Shown here: positions 1 to 6,197 of the stretch, piece after piece
Layout: every line of letters starts with the position of its first letter
Numbering within the stretch: position 1 is the first letter of the stretch
From: Actinomycetota bacterium
GTDB taxonomy: Bacteria; Actinomycetota; Actinomycetes; S36-B12
Direction: 5' to 3'
DNA length: 9,029 nucleotides
NCBI GenBank assembly: GCA_010029945.1
Contig: RGQW01000061.1
Location: 1 to 9,029, forward strand
Made by a program: the position numbers and the translations under genes
The notes under the pieces: generated by a model
Seen by the model: the letters and a program-made list of their open reading frames with translations, nothing else
Told to the model about the DNA's origin: nothing
Database searches by the model: none

Positions 1-35
1 GACAAAAATTCGTTAACGCACGGCGACGTGGTCGT

Positions 36-635
36 TCACCCGAAGGACACCCACACCGTCTCCGAACCACGATCTTGGCGCGAAGACAGGGCGCGCTCGG
101 CGTCGTCGCACAGGGCCTGAACGGACGCATCGACGTCCGGCAGTGAGAGGCTGGGGAACCATGCGAGGTCGTCGCTCTCGTCGCTGATCACCGGGGGGAT
201 CGCGTTCGGCACGACAACAACGAACTGCATATCCCAATGCACGCTGGCTAGTACTCGCCCATCATCGTCGCGACCGCACGGAACATCGTGCCGATCGAGT
301 CGAACCGGCAGGCTGCTTATACGACCGCTGGCGATCCCGCTTTCCTCGCGCACCTCGCGCACCGCGCCGCGGAGCACCGATGCATCCGCAGGTTCGAGAT
401 GGCCTCCGAGCTGTAACCAGCGGCCGACCTTGGGGTGCAGCGTGAGCAGGACGCCGCGGCCCTGTTCTTCGATGACCAACGCGCTCGCGGTGATGTGCCC
501 CACCCGGCAGTAACGCCACACGCCGTCCTCGTGGGAGTCGAGAAACTCCCGATACTCCTGGGCGAGTGATCGTTGATCCGGATCCTGGTGCGTGAAGGCA
601 GTCAGAGCCGATCGTGCGTCGGCCTGAAGTGTCAC
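36..635 (-). CDS. Nudix hydrolase, 199 aa
   Basis: Probably hydrolyses a nucleoside-diphosphate-linked substrate in the cytoplasm; the substrate cannot be told from sequence. The Nudix box lies at residues 77-101. It opens with GGHLEPAD and closes with REVREESGI, which matches the RE-U-xEE-x-GU part of the signature. The upstream half is one residue longer than the textbook spacing and has Asp where Glu is usual, as I recall for a common actinobacterial subfamily. Other family-like blocks are GHITASALV (46-54), LHPKVGRWLQLGGH (66-79) and SDESDDLAWF (151-160). The start is GTG at 635-633, sharing bases with the TGA stop of the upstream metalloprotease gene (GTGA overlap), so translation is probably coupled and no separate ribosome binding site is needed. 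It is the last visible gene of its run; only 35 bp follow. Length is typical and no lesion is seen. Confidence 0.93.
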   Translation of the reverse strand: MTLQADARSALTAFTHQDPDQRSLAQEYREFLDSHEDGVWRYCRVGHITASALVIEEQGRGVLLTLHPKVGRWLQLGGHLEPADASVLRGAVREVREESGIASGRISSLPVRLDRHDVPCGRDDDGRVLASVHWDMQFVVVVPNAIPPVISDESDDLAWFPSLSLPDVDASVQALCDDAERALSSRQDRGSETVWVSFG

Positions 636-1990
636 GGGGTGGAGCCGTCGCCGGATTCATTTCCGGATTCATCGCCGGAAGCCTCGAGCCCCTCGATCGT
701 GTCGGGGACAGCGCCGGAACCTTGGGCGAAGCCGAGCGGATCGTCAAGGTCATCGGGGGTGGGCAACAGGTCCGGGTGCGCCCAGAGGGCGTCGCGCGCC
801 TCGGCGCCTCGTTGGCTACGGATGGCGGCGAAGACGGTGTGCGCTTCGCGCAAAGCTCGTGGCCTGAGTTCCATTCCCACGAGGGCAGCAAAGGTTCGCT
901 CTGCCGGTCCCCCGGCGGCGCGGCGGCGGCGCATGGCTTCGGTGAGCGCTGCACTGGCGGGGAGCCTGTCGCTGCTGGCTTGCGACACCACTTCGTCCAC
1001 CCATCCTTCGATGCACGCCAGCAAGGTTTCGAGGCGGGCGACGGCGGCCTTTTGTTCGGGTGTGTCCTCGGGCGCGAGCAAACCTCCGGCCAGCACCTCT
1101 TGCAGCGCCTCGGGGCTCGCGATATCGACGCCACCCATCGCTTCGGACAAGCGCTCGGAGTCGACGCGCATGTATTGCGCGTACTGCTCGACCGCTCCGA
1201 GCACCCGGGCTGCCAACCACGGTACGTGCACGAACAGCCGTTGATGGGCGGCTTCGCGTAGCGCGATGTACATCAGGGCATCGGACGGTGACACCTCCAG
1301 CCCTTCGGAGAAGGATGCGACGTTGTTGGCGAGTACGGCGGTCTGGGGCGTTTCCGTCAGTGGGATTCCGATATCGGAGGCAGACAGCACCTGATCCGAG
1401 AGAGCAGCCAACGCCTGGCCGACCTGCATGGCGAAAGCCGCAGCTCCGAGTTGCTGCACCATGCCCATCATCGGTTGCAGCATTTGCATGAAATCGGGGG
1501 GAATGCCGTCGGGCATCATGTCCCGCAGTTGCGCCGGCAGTGCCGCGTTGAGCTCATCGCTGGACATCTGTGACAAGTCCGTGCCGTCCGGGGTGAGGCC
1601 GGCGACGGCCCCGGTGACGTGTTCGGCGATCGGCGTCACGATCCGCTTCCATGCCGGGCCGGTGGTGACCAGCCAGTCGGAGCGAGACCACGCCTGCGTC
1701 GGGCTTCCCGCGGCGGGGAAAGTCGTCACCTCGTCCAGCCACAACTCCGCCAAGGCCACCGCGGAAGAGATTGCCTCTCGTTGCCCGTCGGAAATGGACG
1801 GATCACCGGCGGACATGACGGCTTTGCGGGCAACGTCCTCGACGACCGTCCAGTTGACCGGGCCGTCCGCTCCCGGGGCACCGGCCGACTGCATCATCTG
1901 GCCGAGTTGCTGCAGGGCTTGACCGAACGCGTTCATGTCGAAGGGGTTGTCACCGGAACCCGGTGCTCCGAAGCCGAAGGGCGTGCTCAT
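632..1990 (-). CDS. DUF2342 zincin-like metalloprotease family protein, 452 aa
   Basis: Matches the actinobacterial DUF2342 family (Zincin_2), annotated as zinc-dependent metalloprotease; no substrate is known to me. Residues 1-45 are rich in Gly, Gln and Met. Then come a helical body, the conserved block REAAHQRLFVHVPWL (245-259), the block ACIEGWVDEVV (325-335) and a C-terminal RRRRAAGGPAERTFAALVG segment (355-372). No literal HExxH is present, so the peptidase name rests on family membership. The last 20 residues form an acidic Gly/Ser/Asp/Glu tail. The ATG at 1990-1988 was chosen over an in-frame start 15 codons upstream because it gives the family-like N-terminus MSTPFGFG. A -10-like TACCGT ends 6 nt before it, suggesting a leaderless message. 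The gene lies downstream of the terminated DUF5679 gene and overlaps the Nudix start by 4 bp. Confidence 0.9.
   Translation of the reverse strand: MSTPFGFGAPGSGDNPFDMNAFGQALQQLGQMMQSAGAPGADGPVNWTVVEDVARKAVMSAGDPSISDGQREAISSAVALAELWLDEVTTFPAAGSPTQAWSRSDWLVTTGPAWKRIVTPIAEHVTGAVAGLTPDGTDLSQMSSDELNAALPAQLRDMMPDGIPPDFMQMLQPMMGMVQQLGAAAFAMQVGQALAALSDQVLSASDIGIPLTETPQTAVLANNVASFSEGLEVSPSDALMYIALREAAHQRLFVHVPWLAARVLGAVEQYAQYMRVDSERLSEAMGGVDIASPEALQEVLAGGLLAPEDTPEQKAAVARLETLLACIEGWVDEVVSQASSDRLPASAALTEAMRRRRAAGGPAERTFAALVGMELRPRALREAHTVFAAIRSQRGAEARDALWAHPDLLPTPDDLDDPLGFAQGSGAVPDTIEGLEASGDESGNESGDGSTP
651..679. repeat. Short 12-bp tandem repeat in the tail of the DUF2342 gene
   Basis: CCGGATTCATTT (651-662) is followed by CCGGATTCATCG (663-674) and a third partial unit CCGGA (675-679). 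On the minus strand it encodes part of the acidic GDESGNESGD tail. It is a small in-frame repeat of four codons per unit, so copy-number change would lengthen or shorten the tail without a frameshift. Confidence 0.75.
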
Positions 1991-1996
1991 AACCCC

Positions 1997-2002
1997 ACGG
2001 TA
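1997..2002 (-). promoter_or_regulatory. Candidate -10 element for a leaderless DUF2342 transcript
   Basis: Read on the minus strand the hexamer is TACCGT, fitting the actinobacterial TANNNT -10 pattern, followed by GGGGTT and then the ATG at 1990. That spacing would put the transcription start at or next to the start codon. No good -35 is seen at 16-18 bp. The GGGG just before the ATG is too close to act as a normal ribosome binding site. Confidence 0.35.
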
Positions 2003-2015
2003 ACCGCACGCGTAA

Positions 2016-2054
2016 GGCCCGGACACCGCTGGCATGTCGCCAGGGGTCCGGGCC
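2016..2054. repeat. Interrupted hairpin upstream of the DUF2342 gene
   Basis: GGCCCGGAC (2016-2024) pairs exactly with GTCCGGGCC (2046-2054). Inside it CTGGC (2029-2033) pairs with GCCAG (2039-2043) around a 5-nt loop. Neither side is followed by a T-run on the relevant strand. It may be a back-up terminator for the DUF5679 transcript or part of the control region of the DUF2342 gene. Confidence 0.55.
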
Positions 2055-2059
2055 GTACG

Positions 2060-2101
2060 AAAAAAACTCGTGGCGACCGAACTTTCTGAGCGGAGGTCGC
2101 C
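2060..2101 (-). terminator. Intrinsic terminator of the DUF5679 gene
   Basis: On the minus strand GGCGACC (2101-2095) and GGTCGCC (2078-2072) form a 7-bp stem around a 16-nt loop. Five bases then lead into a run of seven T (complement of the A-run at 2060-2066). It starts 9 bp after the DUF5679 stop. This is the only hairpin in the window followed by a long T-tract, and it implies that the DUF2342 gene needs its own promoter. Confidence 0.75.
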
Positions 2102-2110
2102 TTCGGCGAA

Positions 2111-2266
2111 CTAGGCCTTGCCCAGGATGCGGGTGACCTTGGTGCCGCACACCGGGCAGATGCCCTTGGCGAAGCGGCGGCTGTTCTTCTCCTCGACGTG
2201 ACCGGTGAACTCGCGCTTCTCCTTGCACTTCACGCAGTACGCCTCGCCTGTGTATTCCTCGGCCAT
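2111..2266 (-). CDS. DUF5679 zinc-ribbon protein, 51 aa
   Basis: A complete small gene reading MAEEYTGEAYCVKC at the N-terminus and ending in RILGKA. Two CxxC pairs, C11-x2-C14 and C37-x2-C40, make a four-cysteine zinc-ribbon arrangement with a very basic stretch between (KCKEKREF, KNSRRFAKG). It matches the short DUF5679 family of actinobacteria; its molecular role is unknown to me, and nucleic-acid or ribosome contact is only a guess from the charge. An AAGGAGG ribosome binding site 5 nt before the ATG at 2266 fixes the start and is the strongest in the window. A T-tract terminator follows, so the gene is probably transcribed alone and well expressed. It faces the M20 gene head to head. Confidence 0.93.
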   Translation of the reverse strand: MAEEYTGEAYCVKCKEKREFTGHVEEKNSRRFAKGICPVCGTKVTRILGKA

Positions 2267-2271
2267 GGGGC

Positions 2272-2278
2272 CCTCCTT
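2272..2278 (-). promoter_or_regulatory. Strong ribosome binding site of the DUF5679 gene
   Basis: The minus strand reads AAGGAGG, then GCCCC, then the ATG at 2266. A near-perfect Shine-Dalgarno at 5-nt spacing stands out because most other genes here have weak or no such site. Confidence 0.85.
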
Positions 2279-2301
2279 GCCGATCATCCGCCATAGCGGT
2301 C

Positions 2302-2317
2302 GGTGGCTGGTGCCACC
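2302..2317. repeat. Short hairpin in the DUF5679 leader region
   Basis: GGTGGC (2302-2307) and GCCACC (2312-2317) form a perfect 6-bp stem with the 4-nt loop TGGT. It lies 36 bp upstream of the DUF5679 ATG, inside the leader if transcription starts near 2334. It may be a leader structure or an operator; there is no direct evidence for either. Confidence 0.45.
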
Positions 2318-2321
2318 TGAT

Positions 2322-2339
2322 GCCCCGTGGGGGCGTTTT
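2322..2339 (+). terminator. Terminator-like hairpin with T4 in the divergent intergenic region
   Basis: GCCCC (2322-2326) and GGGGC (2330-2334) form a 5-bp GC stem around GTG, followed by GTTTT on the plus strand. It could block plus-strand read-through into the M20 gene, but no plus-strand gene lies upstream in the window. It may equally be a leader structure of the DUF5679 transcript. Confidence 0.35.
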
Positions 2340-2340
2340 C

Positions 2341-2346
2341 ACCCTA
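2341..2346 (-). promoter_or_regulatory. Candidate -10 for the DUF5679 gene
   Basis: The minus strand reads TAGGGT, a TANNNT-type -10, which would give a leader of about 65-70 nt carrying the AAGGAGG site. The best -35 nearby is GAGACA at a short 15-bp spacing, so support is weak. Confidence 0.3.
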
Positions 2347-2373
2347 GGGCAGCACGAGCCCTGTCTCGGGGCC

Positions 2374-2401
2374 TCGAAGCGCCGTGCCGCGCACATATAT
2401 T
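2374..2401 (+). promoter_or_regulatory. Candidate promoter for a leaderless M20 peptidase transcript
   Basis: TATATT at 2396-2401 is the best -10 hexamer in the window. Exactly seven bases separate it from the GTG at 2409, so transcription would begin at or beside the start codon. A weak -35-like TCGAAG lies at 2374-2379 with a 16-bp spacer. No Shine-Dalgarno precedes the GTG, which fits a leaderless start. Confidence 0.5.
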
Positions 2402-2408
2402 CGGACAC

Positions 2409-3749
2409 GTGGCCACCACGAGCACCGATTCACCCGACCATTCCGGCGGTTCCCGGGAACACGCCGCCGTGGGCCGGCGATCACTGCCGGGCGGTGCGGC
2501 ATCGTTCATCGATCGCGAGCGACTGTTGGCCGACCTCGACGAACTCTTACGCATTCCCTCCTTGGGCGGGACCCCGGCCGAGGTGGACGCCCAACGCCAC
2601 CTTGCCGACCGATGGGCCGGCGAGGGGTTGGAGGTGACGACATGGGACATCGACGTCGACGCCACGGCAGCGCGTTCGGACTTTCCCGGAATGGAAGTGG
2701 AACGCGAGAGCGCACTCGGTGTTATCGCACGTTTCCCCGGCAGTGGTGGCGGCCGGACGTTGCTGTTCGACGGTCACACCGACGTGGTCCCCCCGGGAGA
2801 CATCGGCGCGTGGACGGGCGATCCCTTCATTCCCCGCACCGTGCAGCGCGACGGCCGTGATGCCATCGTGGCCCGCGGCGCCTGCGACATGAAAGCTGGA
2901 CTCGTCGCCGCATGGGAAGCACTCCGGGCTGTTCGCCGATCGGGCGTGCCCTTGCGCGGGGACGTGTTGCTCTGCCCCGTCAGCGGTGAAGAGGATGGCG
3001 GCCTCGGCACCTACGCGGCTCTCGAACACCTCTTGGGCACACCCATCGCCGGGTGCATCGTTCCCGAGCCCACCGATCTTGACCTGGTCCCGGCGAACGC
3101 CGGCGCGCTGACTTTCCGTCTGACCGTCAACGGAGCGGCCATTCATGCATCTCGCCGATCCGAGGGTGTCAGCGCGGTTGAGAAGTTTGTCCCCGTTCTC
3201 GCGGCGCTTTCGCATCTGGAGGCCGTGCGCAACGCATCCGTTGACGAGTTGATGCAGCGGTGGCCGGTCGCGTATCCACTGTCCATCGGAACAGTGCACG
3301 CGGGCGATTGGGCGTCCACGGTGCCCGATCTCCTCGTCGCGGAGGGCCGGCTCGGCGTCGCTCTGGACGAGTCGGCGGACAACGCTCGCGCCGAACTCGA
3401 AGCCGCCGTCGCCGATGTGTGTCGTTCGGATGCGTGGCTGCGCGAGCACCCTGTGACGGTCGAATGGTGGGGTGGTCAATTCCACGCAGGCCGAACAGAT
3501 CCGAACGCAGGAATCGTCTCTCTCGTGCGCGACACCCACACTCGTGCGGCCGGGCACGCACCGGAAACCTACGGCGGCCCGTACGGGTCCGATCTGCGTC
3601 TGCTGGTCGGCATGGGCGGTATCCCGACCGTCCAGTACGGCCCGGGTGACACGCGCGTGGCGCATGCACCGGATGAGTACGTCGACATCGAGGACGTGGT
3701 GATGTGCGCCAGCGTTCTCGCCGACGTCATCGTCGACTTCTGCTCGTAG
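2409..3749 (+). CDS. M20 family metallopeptidase / amide deacylase (ArgE/DapE-like), 446 aa
   Basis: A co-catalytic zinc hydrolase of the ArgE/DapE/ACY1/CPG2 family, acting on an N-acyl amino acid or dipeptide-like substrate that the sequence does not identify. The active site looks intact. HTDVVP (H123, D125) and RGACDMKAG (D160) supply metal ligands; SGEEDGG (E194, E195) holds the catalytic base; VPEPTDLD (220-224) and the late AHAPDEY (H419) supply the remaining ligands. The lid/dimer domain begins near 230 and carries HASRRSEGVSA (246-256). GTG at 2409 was chosen because a TATATT -10 lies 7 nt upstream. GTG at 2469 (426 aa) is possible, since the first 30 residues are polar and not needed for the fold. 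Earlier in-frame starts would run through the DUF5679 gene and are rejected. It is the first gene of the plus-strand run, divergent from DUF5679. Confidence 0.9.
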   Translation: MATTSTDSPDHSGGSREHAAVGRRSLPGGAASFIDRERLLADLDELLRIPSLGGTPAEVDAQRHLADRWAGEGLEVTTWDIDVDATAARSDFPGMEVERESALGVIARFPGSGGGRTLLFDGHTDVVPPGDIGAWTGDPFIPRTVQRDGRDAIVARGACDMKAGLVAAWEALRAVRRSGVPLRGDVLLCPVSGEEDGGLGTYAALEHLLGTPIAGCIVPEPTDLDLVPANAGALTFRLTVNGAAIHASRRSEGVSAVEKFVPVLAALSHLEAVRNASVDELMQRWPVAYPLSIGTVHAGDWASTVPDLLVAEGRLGVALDESADNARAELEAAVADVCRSDAWLREHPVTVEWWGGQFHAGRTDPNAGIVSLVRDTHTRAAGHAPETYGGPYGSDLRLLVGMGGIPTVQYGPGDTRVAHAPDEYVDIEDVVMCASVLADVIVDFCS

Positions 3750-3774
3750 TCAACGCGGTCATCAACACGACCAC

Positions 3775-3814
3775 CATCGGCTGCCTCCCCTCGATTGCCG
3801 ACCTCTAGCCGATG
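3775..3814. repeat. 8-bp inverted repeat downstream of the M20 gene
   Basis: CATCGGCT (3775-3782) pairs with AGCCGATG (3807-3814) across 24 nt. It starts 26 bp after the M20 stop. There is no T-run, so any role as a terminator is uncertain. Confidence 0.4.
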
Positions 3815-3818
3815 CCGG

Positions 3819-3845
3819 CTGTGGATTGCACGTCGCCGTCCACAG
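3819..3845. repeat. 7-bp inverted repeat in the leader of the TOMM-like gene
   Basis: CTGTGGA (3819-3825) pairs with TCCACAG (3839-3845) around a 13-nt loop. It lies just after the previous inverted repeat and 23 bp before the ATG at 3869. Paired arms here favour a non-coding role, which argues against the upstream ATG at 3812 as the true start. Confidence 0.45.
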
Positions 3846-3868
3846 TCGATGCCGAGCACCGTTGCCTC

Positions 3869-4849
3869 ATGCCACGCAACACGTGTCCGAGCCTTCGCTC
3901 GGACACTCCCATCATTCGACGCAGTGGGCGCCTGGCCCAGGTCGCCGATACTGCTGCATTCTCCGCATCGACCGCAGAGACCGATTGGCTGGAGCGCTTG
4001 TGGAGTTTTCGTCACGACGAAGAGGCCCTTGCGGCCTTTCCCGGGAGCCCGGATCGCGCCCGTGATCTGATCGCGCACGCGCGGTCTGTCGGGGCGTTGG
4101 ACGATTCGACCGAGTGTTGGTGGCTCACACCTCAGCAGCGGCTCGCCGCCGCACCCGAGCTCGCGTCTCTCGCGCATTGGCACGACCACCCGCCCACGGC
4201 ACTGGCGTCGCGCATGGCGACCGTCGTCGACGTGCAAGGAAACCCGGCAATCGCTTCCGTCGTTGCATCGATGGCGGGAGCGAGCGGCTTTCGACTGGCC
4301 CGCAGTGACCAGGAAGCCGACTCGTCGTCGATCACGATCGCGTGCGCAATAACGCTGCCGGAATCCTCGGAATCCGTGCTCGCCTCGATGTCCCAGGTAG
4401 CTCAGTCTCGACCCCACCTGCCCGTCGTGGCGTACCGCGGTCGCGCCAGCATCGGACCCCTCGTCGTGCCCGGTCATTCGGCATGCCTGCGCTGCGGGTA
4501 TTTGCACCGGCGTGACCGGGACCCGCACTGGCCGGAGATCGTTTCCCAATGGATGGCACGCGATCACCGCACACCCGATGACCGACGCAAGTCCAGGCGA
4601 TCACAGGGCGCCGATGCTCTGCTCGCGATGCACGCAGCCGCACACGCTGTCGCTGTGGTGCGGCGATGGACCGATCGACCGCAGGACTCCCCCACCCGCC
4701 GGATCTTCCTGGAAGCACCGGATTTCACTGTCCACGATGAACCCACGCACCGGCACCCGGCTTGTGGTTGCTGGTGGGGCACTGATCCGTTGGCCCCACG
4801 TGGCGCTTTCACCACCGGCGAGGAGCCCGCGGCTCGCACGATTGACTGA
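3869..4849 (+). CDS. TOMM precursor leader-peptide-binding / ThiF-E1-like protein, 326 aa
   Basis: Resembles actinobacterial proteins labelled TOMM precursor leader peptide-binding protein, related to the E1-like/cyclodehydratase docking proteins of azole peptide pathways. Order: an N-terminal winged-helix-like segment (DTPIIRRSGRLAQV, about 12-25, and WLERLWSF, 40-47), a Rossmann-like region (ATVVDVQGNPAIASVVASM, 117-135), the conserved block IGPLVVPGHSACLRCGYLHR (195-214) and RDRDPHWP, then a C-terminal HPACGCWWG (296-304). C206-x2-C209 with C299-x-C301 probably makes a structural zinc site. No ATP-binding GxGxxG is visible, so a binding rather than enzymatic role is likely. The ATG at 3869 was chosen because it gives the family-like start just before DTPIIRR; no clear ribosome binding site is seen. 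A perfect hairpin sits on codons 5-13. No precursor peptide or YcaO gene is in the window. The UbiB-like kinase follows after 19 bp, probably co-transcribed. Confidence 0.8.
   Translation: MPRNTCPSLRSDTPIIRRSGRLAQVADTAAFSASTAETDWLERLWSFRHDEEALAAFPGSPDRARDLIAHARSVGALDDSTECWWLTPQQRLAAAPELASLAHWHDHPPTALASRMATVVDVQGNPAIASVVASMAGASGFRLARSDQEADSSSITIACAITLPESSESVLASMSQVAQSRPHLPVVAYRGRASIGPLVVPGHSACLRCGYLHRRDRDPHWPEIVSQWMARDHRTPDDRRKSRRSQGADALLAMHAAAHAVAVVRRWTDRPQDSPTRRIFLEAPDFTVHDEPTHRHPACGCWWGTDPLAPRGAFTTGEEPAARTID
3883..3906. repeat. Perfect 10-bp stem-loop at the start of the TOMM-like gene
   Basis: GTGTCCGAGC (3883-3892) and GCTCGGACAC (3897-3906) pair without mismatch around the tetraloop CTTC. 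It begins 14 nt after the A of the proposed ATG, covering codons 5-13. In RNA it would lie in the ribosome footprint, so it could limit translation or serve as a terminator of the M20 transcript if the real start is further downstream. Confidence 0.7.
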
Positions 4850-4856
4850 CCTCGGG

Positions 4857-4862
4857 GACAAT
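4857..4862 (+). promoter_or_regulatory. Weak -10-like hexamer before the UbiB-like kinase gene
   Basis: GACAAT lies 6 nt before the ATG at 4869, the same geometry as before other genes here, and the preceding bases give only GGGGA 12 nt from the start. It could be an internal leaderless promoter. There is no -35 at the right distance. Confidence 0.25.
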
Positions 4863-4868
4863 GGCGCC

Positions 4869-6197
4869 ATGCCGGAAATCCCGAAGAATGCGCTGACCCG
4901 CGGTGTGCGGATCGCGACGCTTCCGGCTTCGTACGCCGGGCGCACCGCGTGGGGTTTCGGGAAGAAGGTAGGCGGAAAGCCGGCGGACGCCGTCACCGCG
5001 GAGATACAGCAACGCACCGCCGAGCAGATTTTCGCGGTCCTGGGTCAACTCAAGGGCGGGGCTATGAAGCTCGGCCAGGCGATGAGCATCTTCGAGGCGG
5101 CCCTCCCCGAGGAGATGGCCGGCCCGTACCGGGCGACGTTGACGAAACTCCAGGACGCCGCACCGGCGATGCCGGCCGAAACCGTCCACGAAATTCTCGC
5201 GGACTCTCTCGGTCCCGACTGGCGAGATCGATTCGCCGATTTCGATGACACTCCCGCGGGCGCCGCCTCCATCGGCCAGGTGCACAAAGCGGTGTGGCAC
5301 GACGGTCGCGAGGTCGCCGTGAAGGTGCAATACCCGGGAGCCGACAAGGCGCTGATCGCTGATCTGAACCAGATGGCGCGGATGGGAAAGATGTTCTCCT
5401 CCCTGGTTCCCGGCCTGGACTTGAAGTCGCTGGTCGCAGAACTCAAGGAACGCGTGATCGAGGAACTCGACTACCTCGGCGAGTCGCGCTACCAGCGTCA
5501 GTTCGCCGTCGCCTTCGATGGCGATCCGGAATTCCGTGTTCCCCACGTTCTCGCCGCCGCACCACACGTGTTGATCACCGAATGGGTGGACGGGCGGCCG
5601 ATGTCGGACATCATCGCCAACGGAACCCCCGAGGAGCGTGACCGCATCGGACTGCTCTACGAGCGGTTCCTGCTCTCCGGCCCCGCTCGTGCCGGCCTGC
5701 TGCACGCGGATCCGCATCCCGGAAACTTCCGCATGACGCCCGACGGTCGACTGTGCGTGTTCGACTTCGGGGCAGTCTCCGTGCTTCCTGACGGATTACC
5801 GCCGGCGATGGGCACGCTGCTGCGTATTGCGCAAAGCGGTGACGCGGACAGCGTCGTGCAGGGGCTGCGCGACGAAGGTTTCGTTCTGCCGCACGTCGAC
5901 ATCGACCCCGAGCAGTTGCTGAACTACCTCGACCCGTTCGTGGAGCCGGCGCGCCACGAGTTCTTCCACTTCAATCGCGCGTGGCTGCGCGGTCAGTTCA
6001 CGCGCATCAACGACGTTCGCGGACCGGACTTCGCGATCGGCTTGAAGATCAACCTCCCGCCGTCGTACGCGCTCATTCATCGCGTGTGGCTGGGAAGCAT
6101 CGGGGTCTTGTGTCAGCTCGACGCGACGGTTCCGGTGCGCGGTGAGATCGAACGCTGGGTGCCGGACTTCACCGAACCGACGCCCGCTGGAAGCTAG
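4869..6197 (+). CDS. ABC1/UbiB (AarF) family atypical kinase, 442 aa
   Basis: A member of the AarF/ABC1/UbiB protein-kinase-like family, linked in other bacteria to quinone or lipid metabolism; the actinobacterial function is not settled. All family hallmarks are present: KLGQ (67-70) in the extension that covers the active site, the Ala-rich loop AGAASIGQVHK (130-140) replacing the usual glycine loop, the lysine in VAVKVQYPG (K152), EELDY (199-203), the catalytic HADPHPGN (279-286) and DFG (299-301). The C-terminus keeps the NLPPSYALIHRVWLGSIGVLCQL block. Unlike many UbiB proteins it has no evident C-terminal membrane helix pair. ATG at 4869 gives the family-like start MPEIPKNALTRG; the open frame runs upstream inside the previous gene but is not used. 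It follows the TOMM-like gene by 19 bp. Its TAG stop shares the CTAG palindrome with the stop of uvrD2 on the other strand. Confidence 0.95.
   Translation: MPEIPKNALTRGVRIATLPASYAGRTAWGFGKKVGGKPADAVTAEIQQRTAEQIFAVLGQLKGGAMKLGQAMSIFEAALPEEMAGPYRATLTKLQDAAPAMPAETVHEILADSLGPDWRDRFADFDDTPAGAASIGQVHKAVWHDGREVAVKVQYPGADKALIADLNQMARMGKMFSSLVPGLDLKSLVAELKERVIEELDYLGESRYQRQFAVAFDGDPEFRVPHVLAAAPHVLITEWVDGRPMSDIIANGTPEERDRIGLLYERFLLSGPARAGLLHADPHPGNFRMTPDGRLCVFDFGAVSVLPDGLPPAMGTLLRIAQSGDADSVVQGLRDEGFVLPHVDIDPEQLLNYLDPFVEPARHEFFHFNRAWLRGQFTRINDVRGPDFAIGLKINLPPSYALIHRVWLGSIGVLCQLDATVPVRGEIERWVPDFTEPTPAGS

Noticed and set aside
2205..2408. Upstream extension of the M20 frame
   Set aside because: It would run antisense through the DUF5679 gene and the divergent promoter region, and it adds nothing resembling the M20 family.
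2547..3665. Long open frame of 372 codons on the minus strand opposite the M20 gene
   Set aside because: It is antisense to a gene with an intact M20 active site. Its translation has no recognisable domain and shows the Arg/Gly/His-rich pattern typical of high-GC shadow frames.
3812..3868. Earlier ATG for the TOMM-like gene (19 more codons)
   Set aside because: The added residues overlap an inverted repeat and lack family similarity, and no ribosome binding site precedes this ATG.
3569..4567. 332-codon minus-strand open frame spanning the M20 end and the TOMM-like gene
   Set aside because: It crosses two sense genes and the repeat-rich gap between them, and its Arg-rich translation matches no family.
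4512..4868. Upstream extension of the kinase frame
   Set aside because: It lies inside the TOMM-like gene in another frame. The family-like N-terminus begins at the ATG at 4869.
4809..5717. 302-codon minus-strand open frame opposite the kinase gene
   Set aside because: It is a shadow of the ABC1/UbiB gene: no domain, no start signal, and the sense strand carries every kinase motif.
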